DNA from: Sanguinoderma infundibulare
Taxonomy: Eukaryota; Basidiomycota; Agaricomycetes; Polyporales; Polyporaceae
Assembly (NCBI GenBank): GCA_032821775.1
Contig: JAVLRN010000003.1
Span: forward strand, 3,100,001 to 3,164,000
Length of the DNA stretch: 64,000 nt
Direction: 5' to 3'
This document shows positions 32,331 through 43,076 of the stretch, one piece after another. Position 1 is the first letter of the stretch, and every line of letters begins with the position of its first letter. The notes under the pieces are model-generated. The model was not told the DNA's origin. It searched no databases and was given only the letters and a program-made list of their open reading frames with translations. A program made the position numbers and the translations under genes.

Positions 32331-32385
32331 TCTCGTATACTGTACAACAGAATAACTGTACTGCTAGCGTCTCATCTCGCCCCCT

Positions 32386-34793
32386 TCACGCCATCTGCAA
32401 CTCCCCAATAATGAGCGCCTCAACGTAGTCCCCGACCTCAAGCTTGCTCGCTCCGCCCTCCACCTTTGGTGGCAACGCAATGAGCCCGTTCGCGCCCTTC
32501 AGACTCGCGACCCTGCTCGACCGCTGGCCGCCCGTGCTGAACGCCTTGAACCCCTCCGGCGCGACCTTGATGATCGCCCGGTGGTACTCCGGGCGCGGGT
32601 CGAGCCTCAGCGACTCCTGGAGCTGCACCCGCACGCTCGGCAGCCTGCACCGTACCTCTGGCCACCCGCCCAGCCTCCTCAGCGCGGAGATCACAAAGAC
32701 GTGGAACATGACGAGCGCGCTCGCGGGGTTTCCGGGCAGCGCGAAGAGCGGCACGCGCTCGACGCGGCCGTTGGGCGTCGGGATGCTCGCGAACGTCGTC
32801 GGCTTGCCCGGCTTGACGCGCACGCGCCCAAAGTGGACGGTGCCGCCGAGGTGGTGCTCGATCACGGGCTTGAGGAGGTCGCCGACGCCCATGGACGTCC
32901 CGCCCGTGGTGAGGATGAGGTCGGCGGACTCGAGCCCGCGCTGGAGCGCGTCGATGTGTGCCTCCAAGCTGTCATATCGGTCTCAGCGTCGGTACGTAGT
33001 AGATATGCAGGGACGGCAGAGGTACGGACCTGTCTGGCACGATCCCAAGGTCGACGACCTCGTACCCCAGCCCGACGAGAGCAGCCTGGAGGGAAGGCCG
33101 GTTCGTGTCCCAGATCCCGCCCCACCCGTCGCTCGGGAGCGGGTTGGGCGACTGGACGTCCAGCAGCTCGTTGCCCGTGCTCAACACAGCGACAACCGGC
33201 TTCCTGTGCACCCGCACCCTCGTCCGGCCGACGAACGCGAGCGTGCCGATCTCGCCCCCAGCGCTGTTGACCACCGTGCCCCGCTCGAGCACCAGGTCGC
33301 CCTGGCGCACGTCCGAGCCCGGCTCGCGCACGTTCTCGCCGCGGGGGATCTGCGCGAGTGTCTGGATTTCGTTCTCTTCGAACTCTTCGCCGGTGGGCGA
33401 TCGCTGTGTGCTGTAGACGCGCGTGTCTTCGACCATGATGACGGCGTCGGTCCCGGCAGGCAGGGGCCCGCCGGTGTTAACGCGGAAGACAAAACCTGGG
33501 GGAACGGGGGCGGAGAGCAGGTGCGTGCGGGTTGTCAGGACCTTGTATATGCCAGGGGAATCGGTCGCTGTAAAAGCCTGCATTTAGGTTATAGAACAGC
33601 CCACAAGAGAAAGGGCATACAGCGAATCGCATAGCCATCTACATTCGTGCTGAACGTCGAAGGCACGTTCTGCGGCGCATATACGTCCTCCGCGATAACA
33701 TGGCCTCGTAATGCCTCGGTGACCTGCATTTTATATGTCCTATGATCAGCTTCATTCAGGTTAGGAGACTCGCTAAGCAAGACTGACCGGCTCCTCGTAG
33801 ACCGGCAACGGCCGTATCTCCCTTATCACGGTCATAAGCGCGTCTGCTACGGTTACTAGGGGGTACGGAGACTCCCGATGTCTGGCATGGGCTGAGACGG
33901 TATGATGAGCGGGGAGGACGCACGGCGTTTAGATCGGTGCTCAACAGTCTTCCAGTATGGCTTACCCGGCAACCCTGGGTCTTGGGACAGAACGCTGCGA
34001 GGCTGAGGCGCGGCGTGCCCATGGTCATGGTCGTGACTGTGACTGTGGGCGTGTCCGTGGTCGTGGTGATGATGGGATCCGGGCTTTGGTGAGCCCACAG
34101 AGACGGCGGGGCCCTCTGGAGGCACACGCACGCCTTCTGCCGCGAGGGTTTCGTGGACGCGTTTCCCGGTACCGCCGCGGACGAGCTCGATGGCATGGTT
34201 GACGACGCCTGCTTGGAGGAGGGCGGCTAAGTTCTCTTGGACGGCTTTGACGCTCCCAGGGAGCGTGACGATGAGGGTGTTCTTGATCGTCCCCGCTACT
34301 GGACGGGAAAGCGCGGCCAGAGGCGTCGCCTGCAGCGACGCGTTGAGGACGAGGTGTACGATCCCCGGTGCCTCACGCTCCAGCAGAGGTTTGATCGCCT
34401 ACAAAGAATGCTCTATATCAGTCTAGTGTTCGACGAGATTTGCACTGAGACCGGCAATGCATAGAATGGCCTACTTCCGGCGTCCTATCGCGCACCCCGA
34501 AGCCCGTGCCACCGGTGGTGATGATCCAGTCCACATCGCCCTGATCGCACCAGCCGAGGACGACGGTCCGGATGCGGATTTCCTCGTCGGGGACGATCTG
34601 CAGGCGCGTGCAGACATATCCTCCTTGCGTGAGCAAGCTCTGCAGGACCGGCCCGGAGCGATCGGCGGACGGGTCAACGGACGCGGTGTCGCTAACTGTT
34701 GTCACAAGTGTTCAGTATCGCACTTGTTCATGTTTGTACGCTAGACGACGGGGGGTTCGCACCTGTGAGAATCGCCACTCGCGCTCCTGACAT
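32386..34793 (-). CDS. Gephyrin/CnxE-type molybdenum cofactor biosynthesis protein
   Basis: Seven exons: 34793-34763, 34695-34475, 34398-33966, 33891-33788, 33723-33621, 33567-33030 and 32968-32386; 670 residues. The N-terminal MogA-like domain (MSGARVAILTVSDTAS, ITTGGTGFGVRDRTPE, LPGSVKAVQENL) adenylates molybdopterin. A His-rich linker (about residues 185-210) separates it from the MoeA-like domain: NVDGYAIRSTDSPG, NTGGPLPAGTDAVIMVEDT, REPGSDVRQGD, VLSTGNEL, DTNRPSL, TTGGTSMG, and LPGNPASALVMFHVF. The MoeA domain inserts molybdate. This fusion supplies Moco for nitrate reductase, sulfite oxidase and related enzymes in the cytosol. All splice phases fit. Moco genes are usually single-copy, and only a 78-bp scrap of this one is duplicated. 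Confidence 0.95.
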
Positions 34794-36076
34794 GGTGGTA
34801 AGGAGTCACGGTCACCTTATCGGCCTGTCACTCTGCACTTTGCACGTTCTTCTCAGACGCCACTGACGTCGTCGGGCCGCCGGTAGTCCATTGTCCAGCG
34901 TTGGTACCCCGCTCTGGTTGAAAACGAAGAGAATCTGAATGACCACAGTTAACCTCTTAAATGCAGGCTCAATTATAGGTATACCTGAGCGGTCGATTAT
35001 GGAATAAGTACCAACCAGTTGCGGATTGTGCGTATCCCGCGATCAACCGGCGCAACACGTCCATAGAAGCGCCGGACCGGATATCCGATGGTCTTGAACA
35101 AGGTCTCGAAATCGAGGAAGGTGCGCCGACTCGACATGTTCTAGGCCGAGTTCCCCGACGCCGCCGCTGTGTTGGATGGACCGAATGAACCCATGACTGC
35201 AGGCATCTTCTTGGTCTGACCAGATGGAACGAACGCCTATCAGGCACTGCGGGGACGGAGGCCTGTCCAACCGATTCTCAGCGTTTCGGGAGAACCGTCG
35301 GGAGGAACATGGTCCAGTCAGAAGGCTAAAGGCAAACACTCACGAACGGTCACTTGACATGCAGGCGCTCGACTGCTACTTGTTCCGAGCGAAAATGCAG
35401 AACCGAGCGGCGCGCGAGGACTGGAACAGAGCCGTTGAAAGCGCGAGAAAAGGTGTTACGGACGCGTCGACCGAGGCTGGAGACTCAAAGATAGCGAAGT
35501 GGGATCCGAGCGATGCTCGCGTGTCCCGAGAGGCGTAAAAAGATGATCGTCGGACGGAGAAGGAACTGAGAAGGGACATGTGTTGTTCTTTGAGCGGGTC
35601 CGTTGACGGGGCTTGTTGCAACTTCGGGACTGGATTGTCTACGGAGGGAGATGTGCGGATGTACCTAACGGCGCAAGCCGAGACCCCACCAGGCACGACA
35701 GTTTGCGAGTCGCGGGAAAACTGAGGTCATGGGGAGGGAATGTGTGCTTCGGGAGGGCGAACGTGCAACGGACGATGCAGGCGTAGCGAATGATGATGAG
35801 CATGAGAGAGGCGTGCCCCGAGACGGAGACAGCCAGTCGCGAGTCGAGCTCAGCGTCCGTCGCTTGTGGTCAGCGCTGACCGGGACCTGGCAGAGCCTGG
35901 CAGTGACATGGACCTGTTCCTGCGGCTCATCCCTTTCGTAATTCCTGCTCCCTACGGCGGCCAGCATGGCCTCTGCTATTAGTATAAAGCTCCGTCCTCT
36001 CTCTAGCCCCCTCCGCAATCCCTCCTCCTTTACCCGCCGTATCCGCCCCCTCACCGCTGCCTTCTCCTTCTCCGTC
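34794..36076. promoter_or_regulatory. Divergent intergenic region, Moco gene and GDPD copy A
   Basis: About 1.28 kb between two divergent genes. Frames of about 100 codons occur on both strands at 35.2-35.7 kb, but they overlap each other, have no recognisable motif and no good splice context. I call no gene here. The region may hold both promoters and possibly an unrecognised small gene. Confidence 0.4.
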
Positions 36077-37467
36077 ATGGCCGCCACGCCCGCCGCCCCA
36101 AGGTCCAAAGCCATGCCCGAATGCTGGGGCCATCGCGGAGTGTGTCCTGGATCAGCTTGCTCTTGTGCCGTTTCTTGACCTGCGTTCTTCCACATGACGC
36201 GTACAACAGGCCTCCGCCCGCTTCCCCGAGAACACGCTCGCAAGCTTCGAAGCCGCCATCCGTGACGGCGCCGAGGGCATCGAGAGCGGTACTTTGCCAG
36301 CGTGTCTCCCATAATCCGCTCCAGTTCGTGACACCAGCGAGACAGACGTCCACGTATCAGTAGACGACGTTGTCATCATGTTCCACGACCCTTGTGAGTA
36401 GCTTGCCTTCGTCATTAACGCGTTTGGACGCGTTTTGCTCACTGCGGAACGCGTCTTTCTAGCGCTGGACCGCGTCACCGATGGAACAGGTAAAGAACTC
36501 CAACGGAGCGCATCAGTGGTCGCTCATTATGATTCCCTCAGGCTTGATTAGGGAAAGGTTGTGGTATGGCGAGAGTGGAATGCAGAGCCTTCGGACCGTC
36601 AAGGAGCCCAAGCAGTCACTCGCGACCTTCGAAGAGACAATCCAACTGCTAATGAAGGTAAGCAGTTCTCACTATATGCGCTTCCATTCCATTATTATGA
36701 TTAACAATGTCTCATGACAGCCCGAGAACCATCACGTCAAGTTCAACGTAGATGTCAAGGTCCAGAACAAGCCCGCGCACCTCTTCGCGCTCATGCACAA
36801 CGTCATTTCCGCGCAGCCCAACTGGGAGGCCGTCCTCGCGCCCCGCATCCTCCTCGGTCTTTGGCACCCAAGCTTCCTCCCCCATGCGAAGACGCACTTG
36901 CCGTACTGCCGCCGGTCGTACATCGGCCAGAGCATCGCGACCGCGCGCAAGTACTTCTGGGACTCGTGCGACGTGTTCTCCATCAAGTTCTCGACGCTCG
37001 CCATGGCAGACGGCGCCAAGTTCCGTAAGGATTGCAAGGCGGCGGGGAAGAAGGTCATGGCATGGACGGTGAATGACCCTGAGCACATGGTGGAGGTACG
37101 TGACTTGTTGCCGTGTGTCCCATGCGCGTGGGGTTGACCGCGTTGTGCAGGCGGTTAGATGGGGGATTGACGTGATCATTACGGACGTTACGAAGACATG
37201 GCTGGACCTCCGGTCGGCCCTTCAAGGTACGCACGAACGCCAGTCCATGCTGTGAGGCGTACTGGCTGCTAAACCTCTTGTGCTACATGTACAGTTGACT
37301 ATGACAAGATTGCCGCGCAACACAGCCGTATGTTCTACTGGACGACGCTCGAGTTCTACGCGCCTGTTCAGATGCTCGCGCGTCGTCGCGATCACATGTA
37401 CTTGGAAGGCTACGCTGGTCCTTTCCGCAAGATCGACACCGTCGAGCCGTTGCCCCTTGTTTCCTAA
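36077..37467 (+). CDS. Glycerophosphodiester phosphodiesterase, Pgc1-like, copy A
   Basis: Eight exons: 36077-36139, 36210-36288, 36346-36393, 36463-36489, 36542-36657, 36721-37095, 37151-37226 and 37295-37467; 318 residues. The catalytic motifs are ECWGHRGASARFPENT (HR), GIESDVHVS (Glu-x-Asp pair) and MFHDPSLDRVTDG (His-Asp), all in the first 70 residues of a TIM barrel. KFNVDVK supplies the later barrel strand and WTVNDPEHM/VIITD closes it. Length and motifs fit the fungal Pgc1 group, which cleaves phosphatidylglycerol or related glycerophosphodiesters. A C-terminal segment (FYWTTLEFYAPVQML) could sit on a membrane. It is followed, in the same orientation 1.07 kb on, by a second gene with the same eight-exon layout. 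Confidence 0.92.
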
Positions 37468-38537
37468 ACGACACGCACGACGAGCTAACATGACTGCCGC
37501 ATAGACTTTTGCTTTGCCCTAGCCATCCACCTCCTTCGCTCCCCAAGTTTTCAGGGTTACTTGTTGTCCTTTCTGTCCATTCCCCCATAGAATCGGTTTT
37601 GCATATACCTGCGTCTCTCCCGTCCTACCTAATTAGACTCGCCTTTCGATGCTCCTTGCTGAGTCTCACGGAATCCACTCTTAGACATTAGTTGCATATA
37701 ACCACTGTAATATGTTACCACCTTTCCCTATGATGTGCATGGACTTGGAACCTCTTCCTAAACTGTCGATCATCTGTCTGTTAGGAAACACTGATGTCCG
37801 GCCATGAACAGGCAACTATAGAAGTGGCCTCTGAAGTCGGCGACGGGCCGATGCCACTGTACACTCAAGCTGCGTGTCACTTTCCGGTCCCGAGGTGCGT
37901 GGCAAATCATTTGATGCATATATGATTGCTGCTGAAAGCTCTGAAGTGGTTCTCTGCTCCATTGCAAGACAGCGAGAGGTTCGACTCGATACTGAACTGT
38001 GGTCGAAGAAGCACCCGACTTTACCCGAAGAGATAGTGGAACAATCGAAACCCGCGATCGTTTGGCTGTCGTTATCTCAGATGGTGCTGTCCCCACGCCG
38101 ACATTCTGCTGCGCGATTGCTTCAGACTTACGCATCCGCAACAGGGACTGGGCTGTACTTCCCCTGACACGTTCGTTACATTGAAGACATGTTATCGGGA
38201 ACTTTCCACCAGGCACGTTCGTGCTCCGTTGCAATTTGCCTTTGCCGAACGCACGCGTAAGGCTTCTGACCGTGATACGCGTACCCCGAGCGGGAAATGT
38301 CTTCGTCACGACCCAGGCACTCTGGGAAGGCCTGGCTCCGCGGTATGTCACCTATCATATTACGTGTGCTCTCTGCATCCTGCGTTACGGGGAAGAAGGC
38401 AGTTGCACCATCACCGGTGGCGCGGTACATATATATGCTGGGGAACATGGATAGGGAGACGTTTGATACCCGGCCGGGGGCTCGACCTTCTCTGTATCTC
38501 CTCTATACCCCTTCTTGCTAGGGACCGACCAACGACA
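37468..38537. other. Spacer between the two GDPD genes
   Basis: About 1.07 kb. The 193-codon minus-strand frame at 37770-38351 has no motif I recognise and an amino-acid make-up that looks random, so I do not annotate it. The right end must contain the promoter of GDPD copy B. Confidence 0.45.
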
Positions 38538-39918
38538 ATGGGTGAGTCGACGAGGAAGCTGCCGGAGTGCTGGGGACATCGCGGGGTGAGTACCTCACGC
38601 GCTCTGGGCGGGGACATGCGTGTGAACCTCCTGACTGGTGTTGGTGCTCGGGCAGGCGTCTGCTGCGTTCCCCGAGAACACGCTGGCGAGCTTCGAGCGC
38701 GCGATCCGGGATGGCGCGGAGGGGATCGAGAGCGGTGAGTGGCCAGTGCGCTTGTGTCCGTCGCAGTGTGGCTGATTGGGGCGGGAGAACAGACGTTCAC
38801 GTATCGCTCGACGATGTCGTTGTAATGTTCCATGATCCGAGTGCGTTTCTGCGCGTGCTCTTGCGCCGGCTTCCATTTACGCGTGCATATAGCTTTGGAG
38901 AGGACGACCAATGGCAATGGTGAGTAGTTCTGTGTGTCGGCTGTGGGTGATCGTCTGAGGCGAGACGACCAGGGAAGATCAAGGAGCAGAACTGGCACGG
39001 ACCAGACGGCATGGAACACCTCAGGACACGTAAAGAGCCTCCACAACCAATCCCTACATTTGCCGAGACGGTCGAGCTCCTTATGAAGGTGCGTTCCATG
39101 CTCGCTTCTGCGGAGCATGCCTTCAATGTACGCTCGCAGCCCGAGAACCGACACGCCACGTTCAACATCGACGTCAAGGTGTTCAACGAGCCGCTGCACC
39201 TCTTCACGCTCATGCACGAGATCATCTCCGCGCAGCCGAACTGGGAGGTCGACCTCGCGCCGCGGATCCTGCTCGGGCTCTGGCACCCGCGCTTCATCCC
39301 GCACGCGAAGACGATCCTGCCGTACTGCAAGCGGTCGTTCATCGGCGTCATCCTCCTCTGGGCGCGGGAGTACTTCTGGGACAGCTGCGAGGTGTTCTCG
39401 ATCAACTTCAGCATCCTCGCGTCGTGGGAGGGCCAGCGGTTCGTCGAGGAGTGCAAGCAGGCGGGCAAGAAGGTGGCGGTGTGGACGGTGAACGAGCCTG
39501 CGCATATGCTTGAGGTGGGTGTGTAGGCGTTTTGAGGTGCCTTCGTCCGCGAGCTTATTAGGATCGGACCGGTAGGCTGTCAGATGGGGCGTGGACGTGA
39601 TACTCACGGACAAGACCAAGGATTGGCTCGCGCTGCGCGAGACGCTCCGTTGTACGTCAGCGTATCGGCGTAGGAGAGTGTGCGCGAACCTCAGGTCTAT
39701 TTCTTGCAGCCGACTACGATACTGTCATGAAGGGCCACAGCAGCACGTTCCTCTGGACGTCGCTGCGGTACTACTTCCCGTCGCGCAAGTTGTGGGAGAC
39801 GGTGGCGCACTACTACCTGACGAAGTTCGGCGGGCCGTGCAAAAAGTTCGACGAGCTGGAAGATACCCCTGTGGCACTCGCGGTCCCACCCGCTACAGCC
39901 GGTGCCGTCAAGGCTTGA
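38538..39918 (+). CDS. Glycerophosphodiester phosphodiesterase, Pgc1-like, copy B
   Basis: Eight exons: 38538-38585, 38656-38734, 38793-38840, 38893-38919, 38973-39088, 39140-39514, 39576-39651 and 39710-39918; 325 residues. Six internal exons (2 to 7) have the same lengths as in copy A (79, 48, 27, 116, 375 and 76 nt), so the pair arose by tandem duplication. Motifs: ECWGHRGASAAFPENT, GIESDVHVSLDD, VMFHDPTLERTTNG, TFNIDVKV, WTVNEPAHM and DVILTDKTKDW. The C-terminal segment again ends in an aromatic stretch (FLWTSLRYYFPS) but is diverged. Protein divergence from copy A is considerable, so the duplication is old and both copies are under selection. Substrate specificity may differ. Confidence 0.92.
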
Positions 39919-40331
39919 TGCGGACGCGAGATGACTCTTTGCGTGGGTGAGCGGAGTGCGCTATCTAGACTATCGGCCTGATCATTCCCAGCTACTTTAT
40001 GTAACGTTGAGTATCGACCGGACTTGGTTTGCGCGGCGGTGCTTGAGGCCGTTGTATGTTTTGCGTGTAGTCGTCGTAGAGTAGAGGAGTGTATGAAGCA
40101 TACCCGATAGACTCATCTGAAACATGCAAGATCGTCAGAGAGGATTAATTTCACGGCAGTTATGGGCTCGGCGCAAACAGCGCACAACAGCCGGTTGGAC
40201 GAGGCACGAGGCTCCGGGGCCCGCATGGCGTCTCTGTCCCATTCACTAATCTACGCTCTCCAGCTCCCTCCACCTCCTGCGTCTCTGACTCGGTCTCGGG
40301 ACGCCTACGCGTCCTCACGTCTGTCGCAGCC
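39919..40331. other. Spacer, presumed promoter of the 698-residue protein gene
   Basis: About 410 bp without a gene. An alternative plus-strand frame at 40162-40794 overlaps the next gene out of frame and is a shadow. Confidence 0.45.
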
Positions 40332-42428
40332 ATGCACGCCTTCTCAAATCGCCGGGGCCACCATCGGAAAGGCCTCTCTGCTTTTCGCCTCTCCTCGGAC
40401 TCGACTGTCACCACCCTTCCCGTATACACCTCTCCAGCCCGACAGCGACATCCCGACCTCCCGGAGATACCATCAGAGCAGCCCCCGGCGTACTCAGACA
40501 GTGCAGAAGAGGCCGACGAAGACACGGACGCGAGCGAACCAGGGTCCTCAGTCGCGTACATTCCCAGTCCGCCCCCAAGCTTGCCCGTATCTCCTCGGCG
40601 CACTCGTCGTTCTCAGGCATCCTCGCGGAGCAGCCAAAGAAGGCAGCAGAGCCTCGCAGACTCCAGCGATCCCTATCTCGACTCCCTTCTCGAACGCAGC
40701 GTCCACGCGCTCGAGATGTCCAACGCCCTCCTCCAGTCGACCATGTCCACCCAGTCGAGCCTCTCAGCCGTGCTTGCCGACGATGCCGTCGTAGATCGCC
40801 ACCTCGAGGTGCGCGCCCGGCGATTGACGTCGCGCATCCGCGGTAATAGGGATCAGCAACAGGCCTGGATGGACGACTTGGACGAGATTACGCGCGGCGT
40901 GGAGGGCCTCGTTAACGGCGTTAGCTCAGATGAAGAAGGCTCGCAGCTGACTGCCCCCGGTGCGCCTGTCAGCCAGAGCCTTCCGAGTACGTCAGGTTTC
41001 TCGGAGCGAATGCAATCCCGACAAGGTCGACGCGCTCCTGCGGACGTCCGACGGCAGCCACACCACCACGCGTCCAGGTCGACCACGAACCTACAACTCT
41101 CGACGCACGATCGCACCGACTTCATTGCTCGTGCCCCACGCGCGTTGACCATGTACATCGACTCCTCTGAGGCCGCCGAGTTCATCTCCCTTCCTTCTAC
41201 CCTCGGTGTCCGCCCGACCTCGCGCGCGCCACCGGCGCCCCTTTCCCAGCAACCTGCTTCCTCAGCTTCAGCCACAGCACCGGAGCTTACGCCGGCGTCG
41301 GCTCCCGAACGTCGAACTAGTCGAGCAGCCGAACTGCTTGTACCCTACGTCAGACCCCGCGGATCCCACTCAACTTCATCCTCTCCATCGACTTCCAGGA
41401 CCCGCCGGAGATCCTCCAGCAGCAGTGTAGCTACCGCGAAGCGGCGTCGCGTTTCTCCACCTCCTCCAATAATTGTCGACGCGCCGCCTGGCAGCTGTAA
41501 TACCGCTCTGTCCTCCCGTTCAATGACTCCCGTCAACGGTTCTCCTGTGCTCCGGCAGCACCGTCCACTAACGCCGCCCATCGAGGAACTGTCGACCTCC
41601 TCGACTTCCTCCGAGTCTGCCACGCTCCACGCCGACCGCACAATGGAGTCTCTCCGCCAGATCCTGGAGAAGCAGCGCTCTCCTTCAAAATCGCCCGGCA
41701 AGCCGTGTGCTTCCTCTGTTCGCTCCGCACCACCCCCGCCCAGACCTTCGCTTCTGTCCCCTCCCTCTGTCGCGCCCGTGGCTGGCACGTCGACCGCGAC
41801 AGCCTCCGTTTCCCGGCTGTTCACGAAGGCGCGACATTCGACGTCCCGCGGGCAGTCGCCTCCGAGGCAGTCCTCTCTGAAGAAGGCCTCTGTTCCGTCC
41901 ACTCCTGTCTCTCCCGCGGTTACCCCCGCCGCGCCCTCACCGTCGCCGTCCATGCTGAGCGTCCCAGACCTGTTCGGCCGCGGACGACGCGACAGCGCGG
42001 GCTCGTCCGGCGCGTCCACGCCGAAACGCATCTCCTTCGTCGAGCCGTCCGAGTCGTACTCGAGCTCCAAGCCCGAGGGCTCCTCGTCCAAGTTCCTCGC
42101 CACCAAGACGCGCTCGAAACCGAAGTCGAGCCTGGGCGGGAAGGATGCCCGCGGGCGCGCGGATCCGAAGGCGAAGGGCAAGGGCAAGGGCAAGGCGCGG
42201 GACGACGAGAGCGACGGGGAGCGGGCGGGCTGGTGGACGAGCTGGCTGCTGGGCCCGGGGGCGACGGAGGGCGGGAGCGGGAGCGGGAGCGGAAGCGGGC
42301 TGGCGGGTCGGGCGCGGTCGGAGGAGCGGTACGCGTATGCGAGCATAAGAGGCGGGGGTGTGTCCGGGGTCGGGTCGTGGAGCATGAGGCCTGGCTATGG
42401 GGGGAGTCTCGAGGAGTGGGGTGCGTGA
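40332..42428 (+). CDS. Conserved fungal disordered protein, function unknown
   Basis: A single exon of 698 codons, unusual beside its intron-rich neighbours. Most of it is low-complexity Ser/Pro/Arg/Ala sequence. Near residues 48-55 EQPPAYSD contains a PPxY motif. Residues about 110-150 (DPYLDSLLERSVHALEMSNALLQSTMSTQSSL in pieces) form the best-conserved part I recognise from other fungi, predicted as an amphipathic helix. GNRDQQQAWMDDLDEITRGVE continues the helical block. The C-terminus has a Lys/Gly run (KGKGKGKARDDE), the aromatic patch GWWTSWLLGPG and a Gly/Ser repeat. I know of no established function. The codon-level openness over 2.1 kb with strong third-position GC supports it as real. 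Confidence 0.8.
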   Translation: MHAFSNRRGHHRKGLSAFRLSSDSTVTTLPVYTSPARQRHPDLPEIPSEQPPAYSDSAEEADEDTDASEPGSSVAYIPSPPPSLPVSPRRTRRSQASSRSSQRRQQSLADSSDPYLDSLLERSVHALEMSNALLQSTMSTQSSLSAVLADDAVVDRHLEVRARRLTSRIRGNRDQQQAWMDDLDEITRGVEGLVNGVSSDEEGSQLTAPGAPVSQSLPSTSGFSERMQSRQGRRAPADVRRQPHHHASRSTTNLQLSTHDRTDFIARAPRALTMYIDSSEAAEFISLPSTLGVRPTSRAPPAPLSQQPASSASATAPELTPASAPERRTSRAAELLVPYVRPRGSHSTSSSPSTSRTRRRSSSSSVATAKRRRVSPPPPIIVDAPPGSCNTALSSRSMTPVNGSPVLRQHRPLTPPIEELSTSSTSSESATLHADRTMESLRQILEKQRSPSKSPGKPCASSVRSAPPPPRPSLLSPPSVAPVAGTSTATASVSRLFTKARHSTSRGQSPPRQSSLKKASVPSTPVSPAVTPAAPSPSPSMLSVPDLFGRGRRDSAGSSGASTPKRISFVEPSESYSSSKPEGSSSKFLATKTRSKPKSSLGGKDARGRADPKAKGKGKGKARDDESDGERAGWWTSWLLGPGATEGGSGSGSGSGLAGRARSEERYAYASIRGGGVSGVGSWSMRPGYGGSLEEWGA

Positions 42429-43076
42429 TAGCTGTTGTAATGGTGGCGAGCACGCCGAGTCCCCGAGGTACGTGAGCTCCCGCGACGGTGTCGTCTGTGC
42501 ATGGGACTGTTGGGCTGAACTTTTGCGTTGTGGAACAGGCCTCGGACCGCGTAACTTATACATTAATCAATCCGTGACGACCTAACGCCAAGTTAACGAT
42601 CTACCTTCCGCTTGTCCATGCTTTCTGCTTGCATCGCTTGCGTGCATTTGTGACGATACAACATCTATTTTTTTTCTGCCTCGACCATACATCCTTTTTC
42701 ACCGCATGCTGTATCGTCCGCAACATCCAATTGACATCCGATCAACCCCCGCCAGTCCTTATAGCATATACGTCTCTCCACACTTCACGACATCGACATC
42801 CACCCCTGTTTTCCCATTCCCTTTCTCTCGATGCTCACGTATACCCCGCAAATACTGCCAGCACTTAACTCGCACATATCAGCACCACCCGGACTTGTTA
42901 AAGTAGCCTCGCACGTCCCATGCACCACCTCCTGTCGTTTTTACGCTGTCGAATTGTTTTTTAACGTCGCACGACCAGAGCACAAACAACCTTCTCGCGT
43001 ACAAAGTGATAATGCAACAACTGTACGCCAACCGTATTTGCGCACCGAGGGCCATTCGCAACACTGAGGGCTAAGA
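42429..43076. other. Convergent 3' spacer
   Basis: About 650 bp between a plus-strand and a minus-strand stop codon. AT-rich relative to neighbours, with T-rich tracts (near 42.67 kb) expected of 3' UTRs. No gene is recognised. Confidence 0.5.

Noticed and set aside
32444..33634. 396-codon plus-strand frame
   Set aside because: Antisense to the gephyrin-like gene; no motifs.
37770..38351. 193-codon minus-strand frame in the GDPD spacer
   Set aside because: No recognisable motif, no splice context and no second copy; length is possible by chance.
38411..39619. 402-codon minus-strand frame
   Set aside because: Antisense to GDPD copy B, whose exons and motifs are certain; a high-GC shadow frame.
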